Part shown: in pieces, positions 8,531 to 18,900 of the stretch | How the letters are laid out: every line of letters starts with the position of its first letter | Position numbering within the stretch: the stretch's first letter is position 1 | NCBI GenBank assembly: GCA_037045645.1 | Contig: JBAOIH010000001.1 | Location: 62,001-126,000, forward strand | Direction: 5' to 3' | DNA from: Nocardioides sp. | GTDB taxonomy: Bacteria; Actinomycetota; Actinomycetes; Propionibacteriales; Nocardioidaceae | Length of the DNA stretch: 64,000 nucleotides | Made by a program: the position numbers and the translations under genes | Notes under the pieces: generated by a model | Database searches by the model: none | Told to the model about the DNA's origin: nothing | Seen by the model: only the letters and a program-made list of their open reading frames with translations

Positions 8531-10427
8531 ATGAGCAGGACACGTACGTGGCGCGCGGCGTTGGTCGGGGCCGTGGGCATGTTGCTGGTGGGCACGGGAC
8601 TGACCACGACACCGTCGCAGGCCGGGTGGACCAACCCTGCGGTCACGCTGGGCACGATGGCCGACAATCCGATCGTGCTGGTCAACGAGGCGGGCACGAG
8701 TTTCGCGGTCTGGCAGGACCGGCCCTCAGAGTTCGTGTGGCGGGCGTTGATCGAGCACCCGCCCTGCCGGAGGCTCATGGGGTGCACCGCAGATCGTGGC
8801 GACGGGGGATTGGTCCACCCTCGCGGATGCGGTCCTGCTGCCCGAGGGTCAGGTGGCCATCGGCTGGGAGACCTTGGTGGCGAAGTCGGGCGGCGGCTTT
8901 GACCGGGCCGTCTTCTTGACGACTCGGAGTGCGGCAGGCGCGCTCTCCACGCAGCGTATGTCGGCGGTGGGCAAGGACGCGTCCGAGATGGACCTAGCTG
9001 CGAACGGTCGCGGCGACATGGTGATCTCTTGGGAGAACAACGAGGGCATCTGGGCTCGCTATCGGGTCGCGTCGTTGGACGCATGGACCGGCGTGTGGTG
9101 GGTGCGCCAGAACTCCAGCACCAGCGTCTGGAATGTCCGCGACTCCAGCGCCGGGATCGACGATGCCGGGCGTGCGACGATCGTGTGGCGTGAAGGCACT
9201 TGCGGCTCCTCGTCGGGAGGCACGTGCTCGCTGTTCGCCTCCTCGCGCAACATGTCGACGGGCTCTTGGTCGGCTCCTTCGGCGGCGTTGGCCACCTCGA
9301 CCAGCGATCTCCTCCGCAGCAACCTCAGTGTCGGAGCGAGCGGAGAGATGGTGGTGGTCTGGCGAGGCAACACGGCACCGTGGGCCGTGTTCGTCCGGAC
9401 CAAGACCGCTACCGGGTCGTGGAGTGCACCGATCCAACTCGCCACCGATGCGGCAGATCCGGCAGCCACGGTGGCCGCGACAGGTGAGATCAGCGTGGTC
9501 TGGAGAGACTTTGCGCAAAGAGAGATCCGTACGACGAGCCGACGCCCCGGTGCCGCTTGGGCTGCTCCGGTGACCCTCGCGAAGGGACAGGAGCCCGTGA
9601 CCATCGCCGCCGGGCCCGATGGCTCGTTGACCGCGGGGTGGACCTCCCGTGATGACGGCACGACTGGAGTGCGGACCCGAGACGCAAGCGGTGCTTGGAG
9701 TGCGGCGCAAACCCTCAATGGAGAGTCGCGCCGCCAGGCGGTGGCAACGGCCAGCAGTGGGCGCGCCTCAATCGCGTGGGTGGACGCGTCGAGCCACGAC
9801 CTGCGGGTGGCCGACTACTCCGCTGCCGCGCCTGCGCTGAGTGATATCGGTGTGCCGGCGACGTTGACCGTCGGCAAAGCGGGAGCCTTCCGAGCCTCGG
9901 CGACCTCCTGGCTGCCGGGGGTGGCGGTCTCATGGGACTTCGGTGATGGCACGGTCACGACTGGTGCGTCTGCGGAGCATTCGTACGCCGCTGCGGGAAC
10001 CTACTCCGTGATCGTGCGTGCGACCGACGCCTCTGGCGAGGTCTCGACGCAACTGCGCAACGTGGTCGTCTCCGGTGGCACCGTGGGTGGCTCGACGGCA
10101 CCGCAACTGCGCAAGTTCAAGGTCAAGCGGCACAAGATCGCGCGGGTGGGTTCGAAGTCGGCTCGGGCGAAACGTACGCGGGTAATCGTGAAGCTTTCGC
10201 AGAAGGCCGAGGTCCGCTTCGTGGTGAAGCGGGTGCGCAAGTCGGGCAAGGCGCGCAAGGTCGGGGCTTTCACGAAGCGGCTCGATCGTGGCAAGTCGCG
10301 GTTCTGGCTGAAGGCGAAAGCTGGCAAGCGGGTGTTGAAGCCCGGTCGCTACGTGATCGTGGCCCGGGCCAAGAACGCAGACGGCCGCAGCGCGGCGAAG
10401 AAGCAGCGCCTCACCGTCCTGCGTTGA
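8531..10427 (+). pseudogene. Second secreted PKD-domain protein, frame broken by one insertion
   Basis: Tandem paralogue of the preceding gene. The first frame (from ATG 8531) gives a signal peptide ending TTTPSQA and continues to RALIEHP near 8758. The protein then continues in the +1 frame as PAGGSWGAPQIVATGDW, so one extra base lies near 8757-8765 (CACCCGCCCTGCC). The rest, to TGA 10427, is intact: propeller-like repeats, PKD domain (VSWDFGDG) and the basic C-terminal module. If the base is an assembly error this is a normal exported protein of about 630 aa. The start lies 20 bp after its paralogue, suggesting co-transcription. Confidence 0.8.
10108..10347 (+). repeat. Direct repeat, copy 2 (C-terminal module DNA)
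   Basis: Second copy of the 240-bp near-identical segment at 8191-8430, offset by 1917 bp. It encodes the Lys/Arg-rich C-terminal module. Its differences from copy 1, such as GGGTAATCG versus GGGTGATCG, are mostly silent. Confidence 0.85.
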
Positions 10428-10430
10428 CCA

Positions 10431-10506
10431 GGCCCCCGCGGGGTGTTGAGCTGGCCCCCGCGGGGTGTTGAGCCGGAGAACGCGGGGTGTTGAGCCGGAG
10501 AACGCC
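10431..10506. repeat. 22-bp tandem repeats (3.5 units)
   Basis: Three tandem 22-bp units begin at 10431, 10453 and 10475, with a partial unit at 10497. Each shares the GCGGGGTGTTGAGC core; the first two start GGCCCC and the third GGAGAA. The unit recurs inverted at 15267-15287. It lies just after the second PKD gene. CCCCCGCGGGG can self-pair, so termination or a REP-like dispersed repeat is possible. It forms the left part of a 450-bp stretch without an intact gene. Confidence 0.75.
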
Positions 10507-10600
10507 ACTTTGTCTCCACAGCCGAGGCGGGAAACGCGGTTTTCCACAGCAGAGTTTATGGACCGAGCGGAATCGAGCAGCGCGTACAAACCTAGGCGCC

Positions 10601-10814
10601 ATGACACAGATGCTCGGACCGATCGCCGACTCACCCTTCACTCTGAAACTCGCGCGGGAGGCTGGGATCAGCCGGGAGACAGTACGCCGTGCGGGTGCGC
10701 CGCGGAGAGGCCCTATCCGACAGACTCCTGTGAGACGGGGAAGCCGGAATTGACAACTACCGGTTGATCGAGGAGGGGAAGCGCCCGACCCTGTGGATTC
10801 CTCGCTGGACGTGA
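10601..10814 (+). pseudogene. Fragment of a small helix-turn-helix gene
   Basis: ATG 10601 starts a peptide, MTQMLGPIADSPFTLKLARE, continuing AGISRETVRR. This looks like the N-terminal HTH of AbiEi-like antitoxin or DUF559-type proteins, but the frame ends at 10753. A second coding-looking stretch in another frame (10734-10814) reads DNYRLIEEGKRPTLWIPRWT then stop. I read these as pieces of one decayed or frameshifted gene, with low certainty. The AT-richer leader at 10507-10600 shows nothing else recognisable. Confidence 0.3.
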
Positions 10815-10877
10815 CAGTACCCCCAATGTAGGCCACTTCGAGCCTGCATCGAACCGCGGTCAGAGAGGACCGGCACC

Positions 10878-11708
10878 ATGAACAAATACGTGGGTCGCGT
10901 CGGCATTGCCGTTTGCGCGACGCTAGTAATGGCGGTAGGAGGCTTGTCTGCATCAGCCCTGGCCGCCACCGGCGGTGACGAGACTCGCACCGGCGCTGTC
11001 AGTGTCGACAGTGCCGGGGTGGTTCAGTACGGGTTTGACGAGGCGCAGCTTCCTGGTGCGTCATTCGCGACTCAGGCTGGGCAGCAGACGCGGGACGGCG
11101 GGTGCACCTTCAGCGAACAGGCAGAGGGTGAGGCCGGGCAGAACGGACCAACGGTCACCGTTACGCGGGACGTCTCCTATGACCCGAAGACCTGCGAGCT
11201 GAAGGTCGCGAGCGCGACCTACACCTCCGAGAACGTGCCGGATGAGTACCGCGACGAGTTGGACGAAGCCAGCGAAGCCACCGGATCGTTCGTTGACGGC
11301 GGTATCGCTCCTCGGGCGACGACGTACATCGGCATCCTGAAGGTCAACGTCGAGGACCCGGTCCAGATCGACGTCACTTCCACCACCGCGCGCGTCAACT
11401 GGTCAGGCACGAGTTCGTGCGTCAACAGCTCCAGCCACACGGCAAACTGGGGCTGGTACTCACCGAGTGGCTGGAGCCGCACCTACGCTTCTTGGGACAA
11501 CGACCGAAACTGCTCCCGCGCCTACACCAACACCAAGGGCAAGTACCGCAACGGCACGTTCTGCGCGACCATCGACACTCGCACGGATCACTCCAAGACG
11601 CGGTTCGAGGGTCGCCCCAGTGGCGGCTGGGCCTGGTCCTACACGGTTGACAAGTCCGGCGGTTGCACTTCTCTGCTGCACTACGAACGCATCGTCACCA
11701 CTCCGTGA
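10878..11708 (+). CDS. Secreted protein of unknown function
   Basis: A 276-aa exported protein. The signal peptide (VCATLVMAVGGLSASALAA) is followed by an acidic region with a Cys pair and then a Trp/Tyr/Ser-rich C-terminal domain (residues about 160-276) with several Cys (SSCVN, RNCSR, TFCAT, GGCTS). These could form disulfides outside the cell. RBS-like GAGAGGAC lies upstream of ATG 10878. I do not recognise a named family. The next gene is a small membrane protein 28 bp downstream, suggesting a bicistronic unit. Confidence 0.65.
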   Translation: MNKYVGRVGIAVCATLVMAVGGLSASALAATGGDETRTGAVSVDSAGVVQYGFDEAQLPGASFATQAGQQTRDGGCTFSEQAEGEAGQNGPTVTVTRDVSYDPKTCELKVASATYTSENVPDEYRDELDEASEATGSFVDGGIAPRATTYIGILKVNVEDPVQIDVTSTTARVNWSGTSSCVNSSSHTANWGWYSPSGWSRTYASWDNDRNCSRAYTNTKGKYRNGTFCATIDTRTDHSKTRFEGRPSGGWAWSYTVDKSGGCTSLLHYERIVTTP

Positions 11709-11736
11709 GAGCCTGAACGGACACAAGGAGATGGAC

Positions 11737-12045
11737 ATGCAGATCGTTCAGCGCAACACCCCAAGTTCTGATGCTTGGCAAGGGGGTATTGCAGCGGTGG
11801 GTGGGTTCGTCGTCGCCATGCTGGCAGGAGTCTTCATGCCTCCGCTCGGCGCGCTGCTCGCATTGCTTGCACTAGGAGTACTCGCCGTCTACTGGAAACG
11901 GCAGGGGCTCCCATCAAAGCTCGCAGCTGCCTCCGCAGGAGTCGTGGCCGCTGCACTCGTCTATGGCGCACTCGTGGTCGTCAACCAGATCGCTGGCGAT
12001 CCTGGCACGGGAAGCGGCAGTAGTGCCGTCGACCAGACCGACTGA
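11737..12045 (+). CDS. Small membrane protein of unknown function
   Basis: A 102-aa protein with two to three hydrophobic segments (GGIAAVGGFVVAMLAGVFMPP, LLALLALGVLAVYW and AAASAGVVAAALVYGALVVV) and a short acidic tail. I chose ATG 11737 over ATG 11731 because AAGGAG abuts the earlier ATG and has normal spacing only for the second. It follows the secreted protein gene by 28 bp and ends before a strong hairpin. No function can be assigned; it might anchor or process the upstream exported protein. Confidence 0.6.
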   Translation: MQIVQRNTPSSDAWQGGIAAVGGFVVAMLAGVFMPPLGALLALLALGVLAVYWKRQGLPSKLAAASAGVVAAALVYGALVVVNQIAGDPGTGSGSSAVDQTD

Positions 12046-12061
12046 TTCCTGCGACTGTGAA

Positions 12062-12096
12062 GGTGGGTGGCGCCAACAACAGCGGTGCCACCCACC
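12062..12096 (+). terminator. Hairpin terminator
   Basis: GGTGGGTGGC (12062-12071) and GCCACCCACC (12087-12096) form a perfect 10-bp stem around a 15-nt loop, 17 bp after the small membrane protein gene. There is no T-run, as is common in actinobacteria. Confidence 0.65.
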
Positions 12097-12296
12097 CGCA
12101 CTTCTCAGACACGCCCAAGACGAAGATTCGTCTCTGGCTCATCCTCGACTTGTTACGCTGCTGGAGGGAAGAACGCATCCCTGAGTGCGGCCTACCAAGC
12201 GGCCTCCAAGGTGTATCTAGCATCCGGGGGATGCTGACGAGACTGGCGCCTCCTTCAACGCGCTGTGTCGGATGCACACGGAGAAGGAGGTGTCGG

Positions 12297-12812
12297 ATGG
12301 TGGATGCCTTCTGGGCAGACTTCCTCGTCGACATGCTCCCCAAGGTTCACAGGTTCATTCGAGCTAGGTTCAAGGCAGAATTGGCCGAAGACCTAGCCAG
12401 CGACACGCTGGTGACATTGCTACAGAAGCAGGTCAGTCCCCCCAAGGACGAGTCCGAGTTGCTGCAACTGAGGTCCCTGACGTACAAGATCGCGGCACGA
12501 CACATCTCCAATGCGGAGAAGAAGGCCCGCAGGCAGGCCAAGGTGCTCGAACAGGGGATGCTCCGAGTCACCCCCGGAGTCGATCCGACATACGAAGCGG
12601 TCGTCCCGTTGGACTTGGCGGCGGCGATTGCACAGTTGGACTTCAACGACCGCCAGGCTGTGAACCTGATGATTGCAGGCTTCCGCACGGCAGAGATAGC
12701 AGAGATTCTCGGCATTACCGCAAAGGCCGCCTCAATGCGATTGGCCCGTGCCCGAGAACGCCTATCCCAAAGACTCGCCGAAGGAAACGAGGTGGATGAT
12801 GTCACAGCATGA
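12297..12812 (+). CDS. RNA polymerase sigma factor, sigma-70/ECF type
   Basis: A 171-aa sigma factor. The region-2-like part (AEDLASDTLVTLLQK, then a helix around LRSLTYKIAARHISN) is followed by region 4 with an HTH (AEIAEILGITAKAASMRLARARERL). I chose ATG 12297 because AAGGAGG lies 6 nt upstream; the longer frame upstream is intergenic. The stop overlaps the start of the next gene, a membrane protein, by 14 bp. This is the usual arrangement of an ECF sigma factor and its regulator. Base composition and codon use look less GC-rich than the neighbours, a sign of transfer. Target promoters are unknown. Confidence 0.85.
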   Translation: MVDAFWADFLVDMLPKVHRFIRARFKAELAEDLASDTLVTLLQKQVSPPKDESELLQLRSLTYKIAARHISNAEKKARRQAKVLEQGMLRVTPGVDPTYEAVVPLDLAAAIAQLDFNDRQAVNLMIAGFRTAEIAEILGITAKAASMRLARARERLSQRLAEGNEVDDVTA

Positions 12813-13911
12813 TGGCGAGTACGAGCGCGTTGAACAGGAGCTGTCGGCGCTCTTGAATCAGGAGTTCGGCATCCAACCGCAGAGCCTTGACCTCTCCGCC
12901 GAAGAACAGACGGCGTTTGAGTCTCGAATGTCGAGCCGAGTCACAGCAGTTCTCCGGGCAGCGAATGAGGCCACCGGGCGGGAGACCAACTCCGCCCGTC
13001 ACCGCCCCCTGATAGCTGTCGCTGCGGTCGCCCTAGTGGCAATCGTGCTTGGAGTTGGCATCTCGGTTTGGCCAATCACCGAGCAACCGGTACATGCCGC
13101 AACACCACCGGTGCTCAAGGTCGAGAACATTGGTCGCCCTACCTACCCTCTCTCCGGCAGTTCTCCTGATGAAGAACTCCGGCGCCTGGCGCGCATTGCC
13201 GAAGGTCAAGCCCTCACCCCGGTGACAGGCGATGTCCAGCGGGTGCGAACGGCCGCATGGTGGCTCAACACCAACAAGACTTCAACTGGCCCCGACAGTC
13301 GTGTGACCCCAGTAGTGACCAACAACTATCGCTTCAGCGATGGCGACATGCGGGTCATCACCACCGTCGGTGAACCTTTGGACGACGCCGGGAACGTTGG
13401 TGCCGGGAGTCAGTCAGGCAACGCCAGTGATGAGGTCATCCCTGCCAGCGCTGGCGACCCCTTAGGCGATCCTGCTGCCCTCCCGCTAGACCCGGCAGAA
13501 CTTCGCAGGGTGCTACTTGGCACCGATGGCGAGTGCGCTGGCATCGAGGGCACATGCCTCGTCAATGCGATCCAAACACTTGGTCTGACCTCAGTTCCCA
13601 TCCCTGAGTTGCAAGCCGCACTCCTGAGGGCACTCGTGAATTCGCCGGACATTGCTTACGCAGGTTCGGCGGAAGGGCGCAACGGACGGATGAGTGAGGT
13701 GTTCATCCTCGCCAGCCCGGATCGCCTCCAGCAGCGACTCGTTCTGTTTGATGCCGCCACGGGCTTTTTTTCCGGCGATGAGACGGTCTTAGTCGAACAC
13801 AACGACGAACTCAACGTCGAGGTCCCTGCCGTGATTGAGTTCAACACTGTGCTCGAGCACGAATGGGTCACCGAAGATCAACTTCCCTCAGCCGACTTGA
13901 CCACAGACTGA
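12799..13911 (+). CDS. Membrane protein paired with the sigma factor (CU044_5270-like, possible anti-sigma)
   Basis: A 370-aa protein with an N-terminal cytoplasmic part of about 70 residues, one transmembrane helix at about 71-91 (LIAVAAVALVAIVLGVG), and a long extracytoplasmic domain. The layout resembles actinobacterial CU044_5270-type proteins that accompany sigma factors. The cytoplasmic part lacks an obvious HCC zinc anti-sigma motif. I chose ATG 12799 of two adjacent ATGs for better spacing to GAGG. It overlaps the sigma gene, implying translational coupling and a regulatory role. Anti-sigma function is an inference. Confidence 0.65.
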   Translation: MSQHDGEYERVEQELSALLNQEFGIQPQSLDLSAEEQTAFESRMSSRVTAVLRAANEATGRETNSARHRPLIAVAAVALVAIVLGVGISVWPITEQPVHAATPPVLKVENIGRPTYPLSGSSPDEELRRLARIAEGQALTPVTGDVQRVRTAAWWLNTNKTSTGPDSRVTPVVTNNYRFSDGDMRVITTVGEPLDDAGNVGAGSQSGNASDEVIPASAGDPLGDPAALPLDPAELRRVLLGTDGECAGIEGTCLVNAIQTLGLTSVPIPELQAALLRALVNSPDIAYAGSAEGRNGRMSEVFILASPDRLQQRLVLFDAATGFFSGDETVLVEHNDELNVEVPAVIEFNTVLEHEWVTEDQLPSADLTTD

Positions 13912-13986
13912 CCCGACGGGGCTCAGCCCAACGGGCGGATAGCGTCAGCCAGGTACTCAGCGAACTTCTCCGAGCGGGCGCTCAGC

Positions 13987-14394
13987 ATGGCCGATCTCGA
14001 TTCCTCCAACAGTGTCGGGCGAGAGGGTCTGCCCGGGGACGGCGTGGCGGCTGAGGGGGCGGTGGGTCCCCGTGCGGGTCGGCCGGTCCGGCGGTCGTTC
14101 AGCGCTGAGGACAAGCGGCGGCTGGTTGCGGCCTACGACGCGACCCTGCATGGCCAGAAGGGCGCGATGTTGTGCCGTGAGCGGTTGTACGACTCCCACA
14201 TCACTGAGTGGCGGGCCGCGATCGCCGCGGGGACGCTGGACGCTCCGCCGAAGCGGGGCCGGCCCAAGGGCTCGAAGACGACACGCTCACCCGAGCAGGC
14301 CCGGATCGCGGAGCTCGAGCGGGAGAACGCGAAGTTGCGCACGGAGCTGGACAAGACCGAGCAGGCACTGGGCCAAGGACGGACGACGCCTTAG
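13987..14394 (+). CDS. Transposase OrfA-like protein, IS remnant
   Basis: A 135-aa protein with the helix-turn-helix of an IS3-type OrfA (RRSFSAEDKRRLVAAYDA, LYDSHITEWR, APPKRGRPKGSK) and a leucine-zipper-like coiled coil (IAELERENAKLRTELDK). The usual continuation appears in another frame at about 14388-14440 (ALEVLGKGVAFLEA), so the C-terminus is disrupted. No OrfB integrase follows; an IS256-type remnant in the opposite strand does instead. The element is almost certainly immobile. Confidence 0.75.
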   Translation: MADLDSSNSVGREGLPGDGVAAEGAVGPRAGRPVRRSFSAEDKRRLVAAYDATLHGQKGAMLCRERLYDSHITEWRAAIAAGTLDAPPKRGRPKGSKTTRSPEQARIAELERENAKLRTELDKTEQALGQGRTTP

Positions 14395-14542
14395 AGGTGC
14401 TGGGAAAAGGTGTCGCGTTCTTGGAAGCTTCTGTCGTCGAGGAACGCGCGGTGAACCGGGCCACTGTGGTGGCCTGGCAGACGGAGAGCGTCGGGTCAAG
14501 TCCCGGGTAGTGGTGTAGCGCTGCGTTCTCCTTCGTGATGGG

Positions 14543-15190
14543 TCAGGCAGTCAGGGCTGGTAGGTCATCAGCTCCGATCTCGGGTTCGGTGGTGGGGACG
14601 ACGTCGACTCGGCAGCGGGTGAGGACTTCGAGTCCGAGGTAGCGGCGGCCTTCGGCCCATTCGTCGGTCTGCTCGGCCAGGACTGCGCCGACGAGGCGGA
14701 TGATGGCGTCGCGGGTGGGGAAGATGCCGACGGCGTCGGTGCGTCGCCGGATTTCGCGGTTGAGGCGTTCGGCGGGGTTGTTGGACCAGATCTGGGTCCA
14801 TACGTCCTTGGGGAAACTGGTGAACGCGAGGATGTCGGCGCGCGCACTGTCCAGGTGGTCGTGGACCTCGGGCAGCTTCTCGACGACGTAGTCCAGGAGC
14901 CGGTCGAACTGCGCGTGCACGGCGGTGGCGTCGGGCTGGTCGTAGACCGAGTGCAGCATCGCCTTGACCGCGGGCCACATCGTCTTCGGGGTCGCGGCCA
15001 TCAGGTTCGCTGCGTAATGGGTGCGGCACCGCTGCCACGAGGCACCGGGCGGGTTCGCTGCCACTGCCTCGACCAGGCCGGCGTGGGCGTATGAAGTCAC
15101 GAGCCGGGGTGGGGCGGCCGTATTCGGCGCCGACGACGGCGTCGGCGTCCGCGGACAGCAGGCGTTGATCATCGTCTGCAACAGCGCCTA
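14543..15190 (-). mobile_element. IS256-family transposase remnant, internally deleted
   Basis: The 212-aa frame (14543-15181) carries the C-terminal half of an IS256-family transposase: WQRCRTHYAANLMAATPK, then IWSNNPAERLNREIRRRTD and VGIFPTRDAIIRLVGAVL. The N-terminal segment LLSADADAVVGAEYGRP is present at 15120-15170 but in the -1 frame, consistent with loss of one C in the ACGCC(C)TGCTG stretch. It then jumps directly to the middle of the protein, so about 200 codons, including catalytic Asp residues, are missing. Intact family members have about 400-430 aa. No terminal inverted repeats were found by eye. Confidence 0.8.
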
Positions 15191-15266
15191 ACTCGATCGT
15201 GAACTACGCGAGCGGTCGCAGCCGACCCGACGTTATTACCGACGTGCCGTCTGACCACGATGCCCG

Positions 15267-15287
15267 GGTCAACACCCCGCGGGGGCC
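15267..15287. repeat. Inverted copy of the 22-bp intergenic repeat
   Basis: The reverse complement of these 21 bases matches the repeat unit at 10431-10452 and 10453-10474, apart from the last bases. It lies 10 bp beyond the crp stop codon. Together the copies flank the accessory block at 10.4-15.3 kb in opposite orientation. Confidence 0.7.
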
Positions 15288-15297
15288 AGGTCAACGA

Positions 15298-15990
15298 CTA
15301 GCGGGCGCGGCGCTGGAGGCGCTCGACGTCCATCAGGATCACCGAACGGGGCTCCAGGCGCAGCCAGCCGCGGGAGGCGAAGTCGGCCAGGGCCTTGTTC
15401 ACCGTCTCGCGAGAGGCACCCACCAACTGGGCGAGCTCTTCTTGGGTGAGGTCGTGGTGGACGTGGACGCCGTCGTCGGCCGTACGCCCGAAGCGGTCGG
15501 CCAGATCGAGCAGAGCCTTGGCGACCCGGCCCGGCACGTCGGAGAAGACGAGGTCGGCGTTGACGTCGTTGGCCTTGCGCAGTCGCGACGCGATCTGGGA
15601 GAGCAGACCGCGGGCCACCATCGGGCGACCCTCGAGCCAGCGCAGCAGGTCGGCGTGGGAGAGATAGGCGAACGTCGTGTCGGTGACCGCCGTGACCGTC
15701 GCCGAGCGCGGGCCGGGGTCGAAGAGGGACAACTCGCCGAACATCTGGCCGGGGCCGAGGATGGCGAGCAGGTTCTCGCGACCGTCGGCGGACGTACGCC
15801 CGAGCTTCACCTTGCCTTCGGTGACGACATAGAGCCGGTCGCCGGAGTCGCCCTCGTGGAAGAGCACCTCGCCGCGGGAAAGCTTGGCCTCGACCATCGA
15901 GTCGCGCAGCGCCGTGGCCGCTTCGTCGTCGAGGTGACTGAACAGCGGCGTCTGACGCAGCGCATCGTTGTCCACGGGAACCTCACTCAT
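15298..15990 (-). CDS. crp: Crp/Fnr-family transcription regulator (Crp/GlxR type)
   Basis: A 230-aa cAMP-receptor-protein homologue, very close in character to mycobacterial Crp (Rv3676) and corynebacterial GlxR. The cyclic-nucleotide pocket appears as FGELSLFDPGPRSATVTA (residues 84-101), and the DNA-binding HTH is LTQEELAQLVGASRETVNKALADF (181-204). I chose ATG 15990; the longer frame runs into the divergent promoter. It probably senses cAMP and binds TGTGA-N6-TCACA. Matching sites lie upstream of the acetate-permease and TRAP-transporter genes of this window. It is divergent from nth, the same arrangement as in mycobacteria. Confidence 0.95.
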   Translation of the reverse strand: MSEVPVDNDALRQTPLFSHLDDEAATALRDSMVEAKLSRGEVLFHEGDSGDRLYVVTEGKVKLGRTSADGRENLLAILGPGQMFGELSLFDPGPRSATVTAVTDTTFAYLSHADLLRWLEGRPMVARGLLSQIASRLRKANDVNADLVFSDVPGRVAKALLDLADRFGRTADDGVHVHHDLTQEELAQLVGASRETVNKALADFASRGWLRLEPRSVILMDVERLQRRAR

Positions 15991-18900
15991 ACAGGCGTAC
16001 GGCAGCCCGCGAGTCGGACCGACCTGCGCCGATGATAGCCAGCGGTGGCCCAAGTCACACAAGCGGCTCCCCGTAGGCTTCGGCTGTGTCTCGTCTCAAC
16101 CCGCCCGTCGTACGACCGTCCACCTCGCTGGTGCGGCGCGCTCGCAAGATCGATCGGGTCCTCGCAGACACCTATCCCGACGCCAGGTGCGAGCTCGACT
16201 TCGACGATCCGTTCCAGCTGCTCGTCGTCACCGTGTTGAGTGCGCAGACCACCGACAAGCGCGTGAATGCCGTACGCCCGAGGCTCTTCGCCGCCTATCC
16301 GACTCCCGAGGCGATGGCCGCGGCGCCGCGCGAGCACCTGGAGGAGATCGTCGGACCGCTCGGCTTCTTCCGCGCCAAGACCGACTCGCTGCTCAAGCTC
16401 AGTGCTGCCCTGGTGGACAGGTACGACGGTCAGGTCCCACCCAAGTTGAAGGAACTGGTCACCCTGCCCGGCGTCGGCCGCAAGACGGCCAACGTGGTGT
16501 TGGGCAATGCGTTCGGCGTCCCGGGCATCACGGTCGACACGCACTTCGGACGCTTGGCCCGAAGGTTTGCCTGGACCGAGGAGACCGATCCGGTCAAGGT
16601 CGAGCACGCGGTCGGCGCGCTCTTTCCCAGGCGCGACTGGACCATGCTCAGCCACCACCTGATCTGGCACGGTCGGCGGATCTGCCACGCCCAGAAGCCC
16701 GCCTGTGGTGCCTGCCCGGTGGCCCGGTGGTGCCCGGCGTACGGCGAAGGCCCCACCGACCCCGAGGTCGCTGCGAAGCTGGTGAAGACGGAGGGCCGGG
16801 CATGAAGCAGGGGTTCCTTGCCGCCGTGCTGGTCGTCGCCCTCACCGCGTGCACGACCCACGGCGCCGACGAGCCCGAGGTCACCACGCTGCCCGAAGTC
16901 ACGTTGAAGAACTTCGACGGCCCGGGCGAGACCACGCTCAGCGATCTCAAAGGCCCGCTCGTCGTCAACCTCTGGGCCTCCTGGTGTGGTCCGTGTCGCG
17001 ACGAGATGCCGCTGCTGGAGGAGTTCTCCCAGAAGTACGAGGGGCGCGTCGACGTGCTCGGCATCGACTTCGAGGACCCGCAGGTCGAGGCGGCCAAGGA
17101 TCTCGTCGAGGAGTCCGGGGTCACCTACGACCTGCTGACCGACCCTCAGGGCGACGTCAGCGCCACCCCGCCGTTCCCGCCGATCTCACGGATGCCGTTC
17201 TTGGCGTTCGTGGACAAGGACGGCACGGTGGTACACACCGAATTCGTGGTGGTCGACCAGATCGGTGACCTGGAAAAGATGGTCGAGGAGCACCTGGGGG
17301 TCCAAGGATGAGCATCCCCGCCTGGCTCGGACCGATCCAGGACGGACTCGACCGGATCACCGGCGCGGACCTGACCAGGTTCTTGCCGCCCGAGGATTTC
17401 GAGGGGCGTACGGGCGCGGTGCTGCTCCTCTTCGGCGGCGAGACCCGCGAGGAGGCGTACGTCCTGCTCACCGAGCGTGCCCACGACATGCGCTCACATC
17501 CGGGGCAGGTGTCCTTCCCCGGGGGATCGATCGACGAGGGCGAGACGGCGCAGCAGGCTGCGCTCAGGGAGGCCGAGGAGGAGACCGGGGTCCGCACCGA
17601 CGGCATCGAGATCCTGGGCGCCCTGCCCCAGTTGTGGCTGCCGCCCGCCAACTTCGCCGTCACCCCGGTCGTCGGCTGGTGGCGCGAGCCGAGTCCCGTC
17701 AGCGTGGTGGATCCCGCCGAGGTGCACGCGATCTATCTGTCGCCGGTCGATGAGTTGCTCGACCCCACCCATCGGATCACGGTGCGCCATCCGCGTGCGC
17801 CGGGCTACACCTCGCCTGCGTTCTTGATCGGGGACGACAAGGACCTGATCCTGTGGGGTTTCACGGCCGGCATCATCGCGCGACTGTTCGACTTCATCGG
17901 CTGGACCCGGGCGTGGGACGACACGGTCGTGCGCGAGCTCCCGGATCACATGTTCCAGCGATGATGGCTCGATGAACGTCCTCGACTGGTGCCTGCTGGT
18001 GCTGGTCGGCCTCTATGCCCTGTCGGGCTACTGGCAGGGCTTCATCACCGGCGCCTCGGCCACGGCCGGTCTGCTGATCGGTGGCGTCCTGGGCATCTGG
18101 CTGGCCCCGTTGGCGCTCGGCAACGCCGCGTCCTCGGTCTGGGTATCCCTCGGCGCGTTGTTCATCGTGATCTTGTGCGCTTCGTTGGGGCAGGCGCTGA
18201 TGCAGTACGTCGGGGCGCACCTTCGCGATCGGATCGCCTGGCAGCCGGTCAGGTTCGTCGATGCGGTCGGGGGAGCCGCGCTCAGCGCGGTGGCCGTACT
18301 CCTGGTGTCGTGGGCGTTGGGTGTCGCCGTCTCCGGCTCGCGTCTGGGCGCGCTCACCCCGCAGGTGCGTGAATCGATTGTCTTGGGCAAGGTGGACGCC
18401 GCATTGCCCAATGGCGCCAATCGGGTGTTGCGCGCCTTCGACAACGTCGTAGGCAACACCTTCTTCCCGCGCTATCTGGAGCCCTTCGCACCTGAGCGCA
18501 TCGTGAAGGTCGCCCCCGGCCCCAAGCGGATGTTCACCGACCCCGATGTCGTCAACGCGGCCCCTTCGGTGCTCAAGGTGCGCTCGACCAGGGCTTGCCA
18601 GGGCGGCATCGAGGGCTCCGGTTTCCTTTATGCGCGCAACCGGCTGATGACCAACGCGCACGTCGTGGCAGGCGTACGCCGACCCGAGGTGCTGATCGGA
18701 GACCGGTCGGTGCCGGCGCGCGTGGTGCACTACGACGCCCGGCTCGACGTGGCGGTGCTCGCGCTCGACACCGCAAACCTGCCCACGCTGCCCTTCAACC
18801 GCAGCGCCAAGGCCAAGGACCCGATCGCCATCTTGGGCTTCCCACAAGACGGCCCGTACGACGTCCGCAGCGGCCGGATCCGGGCGCAACAACGCCTGCG